From Puccinia triticina (Eukaryota; Basidiomycota; Pucciniomycetes; Pucciniales; Pucciniaceae), in assembly GCF_026914185.1 (NCBI RefSeq), contig NC_070567.1, positions 2,506,001 to 2,570,000 of the forward strand: a DNA stretch of 64,000 nt, given 5' to 3'. The translations under genes and the position numbers were made by a program. Below the pieces are notes generated by a model. That model ran no database searches. It was given only the letters and a program-made list of their open reading frames with translations, and was not told where the DNA came from. Every line of letters begins with the position of its first letter. Position 1 is the first letter of the stretch. Positions 21,391-33,872 of the stretch are shown piece by piece.

Positions 21391-22062
21391 ATGATCTGTG
21401 AGTCTCTTTGAAGTACAAGTTGAAAATCTAATTAACAGTGGAAAAGACACAAGAGGGGAGGCACAAAAATTGGTGAACAGTTGTCACGGATTGCCACCAA
21501 CACAATATCCATGAAATTAGTCCTAAAAATGAGAAGCAATGATTCATGAAAGTATTATTCAATGTAGGACGAAAAGGAGAAGTTTTGTGAGGAAGGGGAA
21601 GTTGATATAAGGGATTCTGGGATGACAAGGCGGTCTTGGCTTCACAAGCAGAATATTATCTCACTGGCAATGTTTAAGATTTCTCCCTTTCGTCTATGCA
21701 AACATAGAAGTTTTGAGGTGAAACCTGAATTGGAGTGATAAGTCAGTAGGTGATGTTCTTTATTCCATTTTTGCTGGGTTGTGTTATCTAAACCTTAACC
21801 ACTAGCATGAGTGACTCAAGTTCAAAACCTGTGCGGAAACCTTCAGACTAAGCCCGGGCCCGGGGCGGCATTTGATCCTCCAATGCAAGGGGATACAGCA
21901 AAGTTCCATTTTATGTCCGGCGGATATCTCTTTGTTCCTGTGGATCTCAGGATCTGTATCAAGTTTACTTTGGTAAATTGTTGTTGGGGCTTTCAACTTG
22001 GGCGTTGTTCTCTGTGGGCTCCTACCTGGGGATGCGGCGACGTAGCCGCCTTGTATTCTAGT
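21391..22062 (+). other. Helitron 3' subterminal region
   Basis: No gene seen. A GC-rich palindromic patch (AGCCCGGGCCCGGGGC) lies near 21852-21868. The terminal hairpin is at 22035-22050 and CTAG at 22059-22062. Confidence 0.6.
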
Positions 22063-22789
22063 TATGGATTAAACCATAATCTTTCACACACTTCTGAATA
22101 TGTAATTAACTTTATTTCACATTTATTACATATTTTTCACTAGGGCTGGGCCCCGACCCAAGGCCAATCGGGTATACCCAACTATCCGACCCGGTCAGTC
22201 GGAGCGCGGAATTTTCTTTTGGGATTTTTACCCAGAGGGATACACTACCAACATGGATGAATTTTAAATGTTGTATATTTATCTGTACAGTGTATATTGA
22301 CCAAATTATATTGATCAATTTTTTTTTATTCCTCTTGATACCTTTGTCTGTTTTCCATGTTGCCTTAACACTCTTCTATAAACTCTCAACTTCCCCCTGT
22401 GTTAGCTTCAAGCCACAGGAATCTTTTCTTTTTTTTCCCTAATAAAATTCATGAATTTCTACATACACAATTCTGTTATTCTTGAAAAAAAGACATTTCA
22501 AGTTTTACAATTAATCCAGGGTGGCTGAGGGGTCTCAGAAATTTTGAATCTTTTTTTTTACTTCAACCATTGATGTTATCAGAAGTCTCCAAATCTACTT
22601 TTTGTCAAAAAAGGGAAACATTGACCCCTCACCTCTCTCACAATACCATCCTTCCTGGGTTGTTAATTTGGTGTGACCTTAAATTTCCTGAAGATGTTGC
22701 ATATCATCCTTGGTATGCTACATGCATATAAGGCCTTTTGAAATTAGTTGAACATGGTTGAGCATATTTTTGTCAGGGTCTGAACACCA

Positions 22790-25030
22790 AGAAAATACCA
22801 AATTAGTGATATCTGGCAACCAATCACATTGTAGCTGCTACATTTGGGGGCTTTGTGATCATTCAAGGTGCACAAAGAATCTTTGAGAGCATTTGATTAT
22901 TTTGGTACCAATATCATGGAAGGACTCCCACGCTGGGCTGAGATATAGTGGCAGAAACACCAAGAAACTACCAAATTAGTGACATTTGGCAACTGATCAC
23001 ATTGTGGGGTTTTGCAGTCATTCAAGGTACACAATGAATCTTTGAGGGCATTTTATCATTTTGGTACCAATATTGTGGAAGAACTACAACACTGCGCTGA
23101 GATATAGTGGCAGAAACACCAAGAAAATACCAAATTAGTGATATTTGTCAACAGATCACATTGTGGCTGATATACATTTGGGGGTTTTGTAGTCATTCAA
23201 GGTACACAATGAATCTTTGAGGGAATTTGATCATTTTGGTACCAATATCATGGAAGAACTCCCATTCTGCGCTGAGATATAGTGGCAGAAACACCAAGAA
23301 ACTACCAAATTAGTGATATTTGGCAACTGATCACATTGTAGCTGCTATATTTGGGTGTTTTGTGGTCATTCAGGCTACACAATGAATGTTCAGGGGAATT
23401 TGTACATTTTGGAAGAGATATCATGGAAGAACTGCCACGTTGTGCTGAGATATAGTGGCAGAAACACCAAGAAACTACCAAATTAGTGGTATTTGGCAAC
23501 TTATCACATTGTGGCTGCTACATTTGGGGCTTTTGTGGTCATTCAAGGTACACAATTCTTGTTTGAGGGAATTTGATCATTTTGGTACAAATATAATGGA
23601 AGAACTCCCACGTCTTGCTGAGATATAGGGGCAGAAACACCAATAAACTACCAAATTAGTGATATTTGGAAACCGATCACATTGTGGCTGCTACATGTGG
23701 GATATTTGTGGTCATCCAAGGTACACAATGAATTATGAAGGTATTTGATTATTTTGGTACCAATATCATGGAAGAATTCCCAAACTGCCCTGAGATATGA
23801 TGGTAGAAACATCAAAACTAACAAATTCGTGATGTTTGGCAACCAATCACATTGTAGCTGCTACATGTGGGAGTTTTGTGTTCATCCAAGGTACAAAATG
23901 AATCTTTGAGGGCATTTTATCTTTTTTTTTCAATATCATGGAAGAACTCCCAGCCTGTGTTGAGATATGGTGGCAGAAACACCAAGAAACAACCAAATTA
24001 GTGATATTTGGCAACTGATCACATTATGGCTGCTACATTGGGGGGTTTTGCGGTCATTCGAGATACAAAATGAATCTTTCAGGGCATTTGATCATTTTGG
24101 TACCAATATCATGGAAGAACTCCCACGCTGCGCTGAGATATACTGGCAGAAAGACCAAGAAACTACCAAATTAGTGAAATTTGGCAACTGATCACATTGT
24201 GGCTGCTACATTTGGGGGCTTTGTGATCATTCAAGGTACACAATGAATCTTTGAGAGCATTTGATTATTTTGGTACCAATATCATGGAAGAACTCCCACG
24301 CTGGGCTGAGATATTGTGGCAGAAACACCAAGAAACTACCAAATTAGTGATATTTGGCAACTGATCACATTGTGGCTGCTACATTTGGGGGTTTTCTGGT
24401 AATTCAAGGTACACAATAAATCTTTGAGGGCATTTGACCATTTTGGTACCAATATCATGGAAGAACCCCCACGCTGCGCTGAGATATAGTGGCAGAAACA
24501 CCAAGAGACTGCCTAATTAGTGATATTTAGCAACTGATCACATTGTGGATGCAACATTTGGGGGTTTTGTGGTCATTCAAGGTACAGAATAAATATTTGA
24601 GGGAATTGAATTATTCTGGTACCAATATCATGGAAGAGCTCCCACCCTGCGCTGAGATATAGCGGCAGAAACACCAAGAAACTACCAAATTAGTGATATT
24701 TTGCAACTGATCACATTGTGCCTGCTACGTTTGGGAATATTGTGGTCATTCAAGGTACACAATGATTATTTGAGGGCATACGATTATTTTGCTTCCAATA
24801 TCATGGAAGAACTACCACGCTGTGTTGAGATATTGTGGCAGAAACACCAAGAAACTACCAAGTTAGTGATATTTGGCAACCAAACACATTGTAGCCTCTA
24901 CATTTGGAGGTTAAGTGGTCATTCAAGGTACACAATTAATCTTTGAGGGCATTTGATCATTTTGGTACCAATATAATGGAAGAACCCCCATGCTGCGCTG
25001 AGATATAGTGGCAGAAACACCAAGAAACTA
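22790..25030 (+). repeat. ~173-bp monomer array, left arm of outer foldback (about 13 units)
   Basis: Each unit contains GAGATATAGTGGCAGAAACACC, then an ACCAAATTAGTGATATTTGG-like block, GCTGCTACATTTGGGGGTTT and TACACAATGAATCTTTGAG. Successive GAGATATAGTGG starts near 24136, 24311, 24482, 24655, 24829 and 25002 give a 171-175 bp period. Short ORFs inside are chance frames. Confidence 0.9.
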
Positions 25031-25538
25031 CCAAATTATTGATACTAGAGGCCAAGGCGGCTACGCTGCTGCAAGGGAAACACTCACTTGACAGAAAGGG
25101 GACACCCTTTTTTTCCTATGCCTGCCCACAAACGCCCATTGTCAGGCGTGGGTGTGGGAGTGCAGGGGCGTGTAGGGTCAAGCTTAACACAGCCTCTATG
25201 GAAGAGAGCCCCGCAGGGTCTCTGTCTCACAGAGAGGCTTGCCCCCAAGCCACCAATTCTAGCATGAGAGCTGACGTGCCTGGGGCCCGGCCAACCCCCC
25301 ATTTTCACTTTATTCATGAACAGACATTGCTCTTTTGCAAAATTGATTCACGAGTGGTACAGCCTTATAGTTATAGCCTACCTTCTTGCGCAGCCAGCCA
25401 TTCATCCAGAAGCCATTGATTCCCCCTTAGTGCCGCAGGACATCCTTTCAAAAACCATGATGATGTCTTTTCCAAAACCCAAATCAGGGGTTATTTCACC
25501 CCTGTACACCAACAATTTATCAACAAATTGGCTGTATA
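25031..25538. other. Left part of the outer foldback's central spacer
   Basis: Not repetitive here. The 126-codon ORF at 25039-25419 is Cys/Pro/Ser-rich and I find no reason to call it a gene. The segment continues at 44700 after the Copia element. Confidence 0.35.
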
Positions 25539-25543
25539 CATCC

Positions 25544-26959
25544 TGTGGGGTGACAAACAACATGATTTTACAAGCTTTTTAACTTCAAAACCATTTGTGG
25601 TAAAACTAGGTGGCCTATGTAGGATTGAAGGCAAGATCCAGGCCTTTAATTTGGCACCAGGGCGGCCTGATTGGCCCACAGAACACAATTCTAGTGTGCT
25701 GTCAAAGTTTGACACCAGCCAATTGCCAAGAGGGACTCTCCTCTGGGTCAAACCGGTCATTGAGAGGAATACACATCCTCTCAATGACCGGTCAAACAGA
25801 CCATCAAGAGGGGAACACACCCCCTCCATGGCCGGCTTGGCCGGACATCAAGAGGAATCCTCTCAATGGCCGGCTTGACCAGACATTGAGAGGAATCCTT
25901 TCAATGGCCAATCAAACCAGTCTTTGAGAGGAATAAACAACCTCATGATGCCCAGTTTGACCGGCCATGGTGAGAAGAAAACATCCTATTGATTGTTGGT
26001 TCAACGGGTCATCAAGACTATATTGTATTCCTCTTGATGACCCTCAATGACCGGTTGACCCGCCGGTCATCAAGAAGATGTGTTCATCAAGATGGCCAGT
26101 TTGACCGGTCATCAAGAGGGTGTTTTCTCCTCATGATGACCGGTCAAAATGGTCATTTTGAGGATGTGTATTCCTCTTGATGACCGGTCTGATTGGCCAT
26201 CAAAAGGATTCCTCTCAATGTCCTGTCAAGCCAGCCATGGAGGGGGTGTGCTTGCCTCTTGATGGCTGGGTTCACCGCTCATCAAGAGGATGCGTATTCC
26301 ACTCAATGACCGGTGCGATCGGCCATTGAGAGGATATTGTATTCCTCTTGGTGACTGCTTTGACTGGCCATTGAGGGGATGTGTTCCCCCCTTGATGGTC
26401 AGTTTGAATGGTCATCAAGAGGATGTGTATTCCTTGTGATGACCGGTTTGACTGGCCATCAATGGGGTGAGAGGGGGTGTAGGCTGGAGTCTTGTAGTGA
26501 GGGGTGTTTTTTGGTGTTCTTGAAGTCCGAGCTGAGCATGAGATCCTGAAGCTTGTGTGAGACTAAAGCCCAAAAAGAGTGGTCTTGCAACCAATTCCAG
26601 AAGGGTTGCACGCATGCGCTCCTGTTTGAAGTTGCATTGAAACAGGAGCCGCTGAAACTGTGGGTTGGGAGGGCGGTCTGAAACGGGAGACGCTGTTGTG
26701 ACCCATTTGGTTGTCAGCTAGTCAGAAGCAGTCTGTTGCCACCACCATCCTGTTGAGTTATACTCAGGTTTTGTCTCTAGTTTATTCCTTTTCTATGCTT
26801 CACCCATGTTCCTCTCTTGTCACACACCTTTCACAAGCTGTAGTTAGTCTACCTGAGGCAGCAGGCGTGGAAGGACCTTTCCTCATCCTTCCACGGACCT
26901 CGAACACCACCACGCACCGTGCCTGCTGTCCTCAGCTCTCTGCCCGCTCTTGCTCATCA
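25544..26959 (+). repeat. 5' LTR of the Copia element, with palindromic CCGGTC repeats
   Basis: The LTR is 1416 bp. From about 25750 to 26470 its U3 is packed with degenerate direct and inverted copies of TCAATGACCGGTCAAAC and GATGGCCGG-type words, about 20 in all, spaced 30-45 bp. The last 567 bp match 44128-44694. ORFs here are repeat artefacts. Confidence 0.85.
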
Positions 26960-26972
26960 GGTTATGAGCCCG
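26960..26972 (+). other. Primer binding site of the Copia element (initiator-Met half-tRNA type)
   Basis: GGTTATGAGCCCG starts immediately after the LTR. It is complementary to the anticodon stem-loop of initiator tRNA-Met (CGGGCTCATAACC), not to a tRNA 3' end. Drosophila copia and yeast Ty5 are known to prime from a cleaved initiator-tRNA half in this way. Confidence 0.7.
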
Positions 26973-27085
26973 TGTTAGCCTGCAGCTACCAGCACGTTAA
27001 AAGATAGGTCTTCTGGTGTTTCAAATCAAGGCTTGAACAAGTGTACATCTATTGAGTACACTTGCAAAAGATCAATCATTGAAAA

Positions 27086-27727
27086 ATGGCGGACGTCCCC
27101 GCACCCGGCCCTGTTGTTGATCTAACAACAGTCCCCAAACTCAATCACATTCACATCATTCCTCTCACTGCACCCGGTCCCGAATCAAACTACTTGGATT
27201 GGGTGTACGTCCTCAAACTCCACCTCAATACTCACAAAGTGGAGTACGTCATCAAGTCCATAAAACCAGAACACGCAGCCGCTAACTGGGATCAAGACAG
27301 AAAGGCAGTTTGCGCCCTCATCTCTCAAATCGTCAAAATGGTGAACCTGCGTTTCATTCGCCAACACGGTTCAACATGGGAAGCTCTACGCAGGGCCCAT
27401 CAAAACTCAACGGCCAGTGGCCGAATGTACTGGCTCCAGAAGGTCGTAAATGCAAAAATGGATGGAGATGACATTGACTCCCTCATCAACAAGCTCTCAA
27501 CCTTGGTTGAGAAACTCAAAGCACTCATCAAACCGGGGAAAACCCTAACTACCGACGATATTCACGCGGCCCCTCTCCTCAAAGCTCTTCCCAGCTACTG
27601 GGTCAGTTGTGTATCATCCCTCATGAACGAACCAGACGTGTCAGCCCAAAAAGTGGTCCTAGCACTCAAGGCAAAATCTCTCCGACGAAAGAACCGCCTG
27701 CCACCACATCCACCGCGAAGGCTAAAG
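27086..27727 (+). pseudogene. gag: Copia gag, N-terminal part
   Basis: The frame starts at ATG 27086 (MADVPAPGPVVDLTTVPKL). It follows the Copia Gag pattern: a W-containing domain (NYLDWVYVLKLHLNTHKVE), then a helical region (WEALRRAHQNSTASGRMYWLQ and ALPSYW). Near 27670 the frame must shift to stay meaningful (SPTKEPPATTSTAKAK). At 27727 a CACTA-like element interrupts; gag resumes at 33109. It is truncated and frameshifted, so non-functional. Confidence 0.85.
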
Positions 27728-28349
27728 CACTACCAAGATGGATGAATTTGCGATGTCGTATATTGATCAATTTTTTTTTTTTTTCCTGTTGATACCTTTG
27801 TTTGTGTTCCATGTCTCCTCAAGACTCTTCTATCATCTCTCTCCTTCCCCCTGTGTTAGCTTCAAGCCACAGGAATCCTTTTTTTTTTTTTTTTGATAAA
27901 ATTCTTGAATTTCTACATAAACCATTCAATTCTTCCTGAAAATGCAAGTTTTAGGATTAATCCAGGGTAGCTGAGGGGTCTGCATTTTTTTTCTTTTTTT
28001 TACATCAACAATTGATGTTATCAGAAGTCTCCAAATCTACTTTTTGGCAAAAAAGGAAAAACATTGACCCCTGACCTCTCTCATGATACCATCCTGCACT
28101 CATTCTTAACTTGGTTGGTTGAACTTCCAGAAGATATTACATATCATACTGGGAGTACTACATGCATAGAAGGCCTTTTTGAAATTAGTTTACCATGGTT
28201 TAGCATATTTTTGTCAGGTTCTTTTTTTATCTACTTTTGTTATCAACCACAAATTGATGAGGAATATTTCCTCAAAAAATTTCATTGGGAAATTTTTCTG
28301 TATATGAAACCCAGAAGTATTATATTTGGGGTCACATCCCTTATGCAGC

Positions 28350-29675
28350 AGCTGTAATCTGATCAGTTGCCAAATAGCACTACTTTGGTTGTTTCTTGGT
28401 GTTTCTGCAACTATATCTCATCCCAGCCTGGTAATTCTTCAAAAATATTGGTACCAGAATGTTTACAAGCACACAAAGTTTCATAATGTACCTTTGCTAA
28501 CCACAAAACCCCCAAATGTAGCACCTACAGTCTGATCATTTTCCAAATATCACTACTTTGGTAGCTTCTTGGTTTTTCTGCCACTATATCTCATCCCAGC
28601 GTGGGAATTCTTCTGTCATATTGTAAGAAAATATTTACAAGCCTCAAAAGTTTCATTATGTACCTTTACTGACCACAAAACCCCCAAATTTAGCAGCTGA
28701 AGTCTGATCAGTTTCCAAATATCACTACTTTGGTAGTTTCTGGGTGTTTCTGTTGCTATATCTCATCCCAGCGTGGAAATTCTTCTGCCATATGTTACCA
28801 AAATGTTGATGAGCATTCAAAATTTCATTATGTACCTTTGTTCACCACAAAACCCCCAAATGTAACAGCTACAGTCTGATCAGTTTCCAAATATCACTCC
28901 TTTGGTAGTTTCTGGGTGTTTCTGCCAATATATCTCATCCCAGCGTGGGTATCCTTCTGCCATATGGTTACCAAAATATTTACAAGCCCCCAAAGTATCA
29001 TTATGTACCTTTGCTGACCACAAAGCCCCCAAATGTAGCAGCTAAAGTTTGATCAGTTTCCAAATATCACCACTTTAGTAGTTTCTGGGTGTTTCTGTCA
29101 CTATATCTCATCCCAGCGTCGGAATTCTTCTGCCAGAGTGTTACCAAAATGTTGACAAGTGGCAAAATTTCCATTATGTACCTTGACTGACCACAAAACC
29201 CCCAAATGTGGCAGCTACAGTCTGAACAGTTTCCAAATATCACTACTTTGGTAGTTTCTGGGTGTTTCTGCCACTGTATCTCACCCCAGTGTGGGTATTC
29301 TTCTGCCATATGTTTACCGAAATGTTTACAAGCTCTCAAAGTTCCATGTTGTTCCTTTACTGACCACAAAACCCCCGCTTGTAGCAACTACAGTCTGATC
29401 AGTTTCCAAATATCACTACTTTGGTAGTTTCTGGGTGCTTCTGCCACTGTATCTCATCCCAGAGTGGTTATTCTTCTGCCATATGGTTACCAACATGTTT
29501 ACAAGGCCCCAAAGTTTCATTATGTACCTTTGCTGACCACAAAACCCCCAAATGTAGCAGCTACAGTATGATCAGTTTTGAAATATCACTCCTTTAGTAG
29601 TTTCTGGGTGTTTGTGCCACTGTATCTCATCCCAGGGTGAGAATTCTTCTGCCATATGGTTACCAAAATGTTAAC
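28350..29675 (-). repeat. ~173-bp monomer array, left arm of inner foldback (about 8 units)
   Basis: The units read in reverse relative to the right arm: GGTGTTTCTGCCACTATATC, TCATCCCAGCGTGGG, TTCTTCTGCCATATGG and CACAAAACCCCCAAATGTAG. They form a diverged subfamily of the outer element's monomer (CATCCCAGCGTGGG in place of CAGCGCAGCGTGGG). Confidence 0.88.
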
Positions 29676-29689
29676 TACATTTGGGGATT

Positions 29690-32440
29690 TTTTGGTCAGC
29701 AAAGGTACATAATCAAACTTTGGGGGCTTGTCAACATTTTGGTAACCATATGGCAGAAGAATACCCACGCTGGGATGAGATATAGTGGCAGAAACACCCA
29801 GAAAGTACCAAAGTATTGATATTTGGAAACTGATCAGACTGTAGCTGCTAAATTCGGGGGTTTTGTGGTCAGTAAAGGAACACAATGAAACTTTTGAGGC
29901 TTGTTAATATTTTTGTTACAATATGACAGAAGAATTCTCACGCTGGGATGAGATATAGTGGCAGAAAAACCAAGAAGCTACCAAAGTAGTGATATTTGGA
30001 AAATGATCAGACTGTAGGTGCTACATTTGGGGGTTTTGTGGTCAGCAAAGGTAAATTATGAAACTTTTTGTGCTTTTAAAAATTTGGTAACCATATGGCA
30101 GAGGAATTCCCACGCTGGGATGAGATACAGTGGGAGAAACACCCAGAAACTACCAAAGTAGTGATTTTTGGAAACTGGTCAGACTGTAGCTGCTACATTT
30201 GGGGGTTTCGTGGTGAACAGAGGTACTTAATGAAATTTTGGTTGCTTTTCAACATTTTGGTAACCATAGGGCAGAATAATTCCCACACTGGGATGAGATA
30301 TAGTGGCAGAAACACCCAGAAACTACCAAAGTAGTGATATTTGGAAACTGATCAGACTGTAGCTGCTACATTTGGGGGTTTTGAGGTGAACAAAGGTACA
30401 TAATCAAATTTTCGACGCTTGATAACACTTTGCGAGCCATATGGCAGAAGAATTCCCACGCTGGGATGAGATATAGTGGCAGAAACACCCAGAAACTGCC
30501 AAAGTAGTGATTTTTGGAAACTGATCAGACTGTAGCTGCTACATTTGGGGGTTTTGTGGTCAGCAAAGGTACATAATCAAACTGTGGTGGCTTTTCACCA
30601 TTTTGGTAACCATATGGCAGAAGAATTTCCACGCTGGGATGAGATACAGTGGCAGAAACACCCAGAAACTACCAAAGTAGTGATTTTTGGAAACTGATCA
30701 GACTGTAGCTGCTACATTTGGGGGTTTTGTGGTCAGCAAAGGTACACAATCAAACTGTGGTGGCTTTTCACCATTTTGGTAACCATATGGCAGAAGAATT
30801 TCCACGCTGGGATGAGATACAGTGGCAGAAACACCCAGAAACTACCAAAGTAGTGATTTTTGGAAACTGATCAGACTGTAGCTGCTACATTTGGGGGTTT
30901 TGTGGTGAGCAAACGTAATTAATGAAACTTTGACCGCTTGGAAACATTTTGGGAATTATATGGCAGAAGAATTTCCACGGTGGGATGAGATATAGCAACA
31001 GAAACACCCAGAAACTACCCAAGTAGTGATATTTGGAAACTGATCAGACTGTAGCTGCTACATTTGGGGGTTTTGTGGTCAGCAAAGGTACATAATGAAA
31101 CTGTGGGGGCTTGTCACCATTTTGGTAACCATATGGCAGGAGAATTTCCACGCTGGGATGAGATACAGTGGCAGAAACACCCAGAAACTACCAAAGTAGT
31201 GATTTTTGGAAACTGATCAGACTGTAGCTGCTACATTTGGGCGTTTTGTGGTAAGCAAAGGTAGTAAATGAAACTTTGGCCGCTTTTCAACATTTTGGTA
31301 ACCATATGGCAGAAGAATTCCCACGCTGGGATGAGATATAGTGGCAGAAACACCCAGAAACTACCAAAGTAGTGATATTTGGGAATTGATCAGACTGTAG
31401 CTGCTACATTTGGTGGTTTTGTGGTCAGCAAAGTTACATAATGAAACTTTGGGGGTTTTGTACATTTTGGTAACCATAGGGCAGAATAATTCCCACGCTG
31501 GGATGAGATACAGTGGGAGAAACACCCAGAAACTACCAAAGTAGTGATTTTTGGAAACTGGTCAGACTGTAGCTGCTACATTTGGGGGTTTCGTGGTAAA
31601 CAAAGGTACTCAATGAAATTTTGGACGCTTTTAAACATTTTGGTAACCATAGGACAGAATAATTCCCACACTGGGATGAGATATAGTGGCAGAAACACCC
31701 AGAAACTACCAAAGTAGTGATATTTGGAAACTGATCAGACTGTAGCTGCTACATTTGGGGGATTTGAGGTGAACAAAGGTACATAATGAAATTTTGGCGC
31801 TTGATAACATTTTGCTAACCATATGGCAGAAGAATTCCCACGCTGGGATGAGATATAGTGGCAGAAACACCCAGAAATTGCCAAAGTAGTGATATTTGGA
31901 AACCGATCAGACTGTAGCTGCTACATTTGGGGGTTTTGTGGTCAGCAAAGGTACATGATGAACCTTTGGGGGCTTGTCAGCATTTTGGTAACCATATGGC
32001 AGAAGAATACCCATGCTGGGATGAGATATAGTGGCAGAAACACCCAGAAACTGCCAAAGGAGTGATATTTGGAAACTGATCAGACTGTAGCTGCTAAATT
32101 TGGGGGTTTTGTGGTCAGTAAAGGTACATAATGAAACTTTTGAGGCTTGTTAATATTTTTGTTACAGTATGACAGAAGAATTCCCACACTGGGATGAGAT
32201 ATAGTGGCAGAAAAACCAAGAAGCTACCAAAGTAGTGATATTTGGACAATGATCAGACTGTAGGTGCTACATTTGGGGGTTTTGTGGTCAGCAAAGGTCT
32301 ATTATGAAACTTTGTGTGCTTTTAAACATTTTGGTACCAATATTTTGGAAGCATTACCAGGCTGGGATGAGATATAGTCGCAGAAACACCAAGAAACAAC
32401 CAAAGTAGTGCTATTTGGCAACTGATCAGATTATAGCTGC
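29690..32440 (+). repeat. ~173-bp monomer array, right arm of inner foldback (about 16 units)
   Basis: CTGGGATGAGATA recurs every 170-175 bp from about 29769 to about 32364, facing the left arm. The right arm is about twice as long as the left, so copy number has changed since the inversion arose. Some neighbouring units are almost identical (for example around 30630-30890), suggesting recent amplification. Confidence 0.88.
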
Positions 32441-33108
32441 TGCATAAGGGATGTGACCCCAAATATAATACTTTTGGGTTTTATATACAGAAACATTTCC
32501 CAATGAAATTTTCTTAGGAAATATTCCTCATCAATCTGTGGTTGATAACACAAGTAGATAACAAAAGTAGATAAAAAAAGAACCTGACAAAAATATGCTA
32601 AACCATGGTAAACTAATTTCAAAAAGGCCTTCTATGCATGTAGTACTCCCAGTATGATATGCAACATCTTCAAGAAGTTCAACCGACCAAGTTAAGAATG
32701 AGTGCAGGATGGTATCATGAGAGAGGTCAGGGGTCAATGTTTTTCCTTTTTTGAAAAAAAGTAGATTTGGAGACTTCTGATAACATCAATTGTTGATGTA
32801 AAAAAAAGAAAAAAAAATTGAGACCCCCCAGCTACCCTGGATTAATCCTAAAACTTGCATTTTCAAGAAGAATTGAATGGTGTATGTAGAAATTCATGAA
32901 TTTTATCAGGCAAAAAAAAAAAAAAAGACTCCTGTGGCTTGAAGCTAACACAGGGCAAAGGAGAGCGATTACAGAAAAGTATGCAGGAGACATGAAACAC
33001 AGACAAAGGTATCAACAGGAATAAAAAAAAAAATGATAAATATAAATTGATCAATATGCGCTATATTGATCAATATACAACATCGCAAATTCATCCATCT
33101 TGGTAGTG

Positions 33109-33867
33109 AAGGGAAAGGCCCTATTCCCCAACGTTCGGGCAATAGTTTGTCGAGAGAGACTTGCCACTGCTACTTCTGCAACGTTGACGGTCATGACCTC
33201 AACAACTGCAAGAATACTCAACAAGTTCTCTCAGAAGTCAAGGAGAACCAAAAATCGCGCTTGGAAAAGAAGCAACAGGGTCAGCAACCCAAAACTCACA
33301 CCAAAGCCGAAAGGACTTTGGCTGCAACGCTTGGTCAATCATCACACAAATATGATGAGGAAAAAGATTCAGACTAGTTGGGATCCAAAGTCAAAGTGAC
33401 GGCCGGGAATGCGGACACGTCCCTGTCCGTGTCCTCTGATCCTCAACAAGGGGGGGACACCAACATAGACTCCGGATGTTCGATGTCGATGACACCGGAC
33501 CTCTCGTCTCTGGCCGACCTCAAGGTGGACCGTACCCCGGTCCGACTGGCCGATCACTCTGTTGTCGAGGCCACCCATCGGGGGATTGCCTATCTCCCCA
33601 TCAAAGGAAGCAAGCCCGTCAAGACTCTGGTTGTCCCCGCGCTCCACAAACCTCTACTCTCTGTGGCCGGACTATGCGATTAAGGCCTCACCGTGGTGTT
33701 CACCAAGACTTCCTGCGACTTCTATACCGCGAAGGACACCAAGGTCAACGGATCCCTTGCTGGGTGAGGGTACAGAAGGGGTAATCTCTATTACCTACCT
33801 GCAGAGCCTGTGAGCTCCTATTCCTCTTCAATCTCCCCCACACCTTCTTTTGATTGGTCTCTGCTTG
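33109..33867 (+). pseudogene. Copia gag C-terminus and protease
   Basis: After the inner foldback, gag resumes with the zinc knuckle CYFCNVDGHDLNNC and a Gln/Lys-rich tail. The frame stops at TAG 33375-33377. Protease follows with its active-site motif DSGCSMSMTPDLS and the usual VPALHKPLLSVAGLCD end of the Copia protease, then a TAA at about 33680 and further frame damage. The segment ends at the Gypsy C target site GATAT. Protease would cleave Gag-Pol; this copy cannot. Confidence 0.82.
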
Positions 33868-33872
33868 GATAT

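Larger units (their letters stand above)
12080..22062 (+). mobile_element. Helitron (rolling-circle transposon); 3' end resolved, 5' end uncertain
   Basis: The element is defined by a Rep/helicase gene (13352-17828) and a classical 3' end. At 22035-22050 a palindrome (GCGGC-GACGTA-GCCGC) is followed by 8 bases and then CTAG at 22059-22062, with T as the next base. Helitrons insert between A and T and end CTRR after such a hairpin. The start shown is only the first ORF that may belong to it. Between the helicase and the 3' end lie degraded ORFs (20.07-20.96 kb, 21.2-21.4 kb), which would be cargo or accessory genes. Nonsense codons show the copy is no longer autonomous. Confidence 0.75.
27728..33108. 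mobile_element. Inner CACTA-like foldback element (non-autonomous)
   Basis: Both ends read CACTACCAAGATGGATGAA in opposite orientation, and AAG flanks both sides (27725-27727, 33109-33111). The terminal inverted sequences run about 620 bp (27728-28345 and 32440-33108) and include AT-rich runs and GATCAAT motifs. They are followed by a head-to-head pair of ~173-bp arrays that meet near 29675-29690. No transposase. It inserted within Copia gag, so it is younger than that Copia copy. Confidence 0.88.

Noticed and set aside
25039..25419. 126-codon ORF in the foldback spacer
   Set aside because: Cys/Pro/Ser-rich, no motif, no start context, sits between a repeat array and an LTR.
26388..26393. 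Left Copia LTR starting at 26393, where homology to the right LTR begins
   Set aside because: No matching target-site duplication there; CATCC flanks and TG start at 25544, so the right LTR is truncated instead.
22790..32440. Regular spaced repeats considered as a CRISPR-like array
   Set aside because: Units of ~173 bp are repeats throughout without unique spacers, they are inverted about a centre and lie in a eukaryotic transposon.
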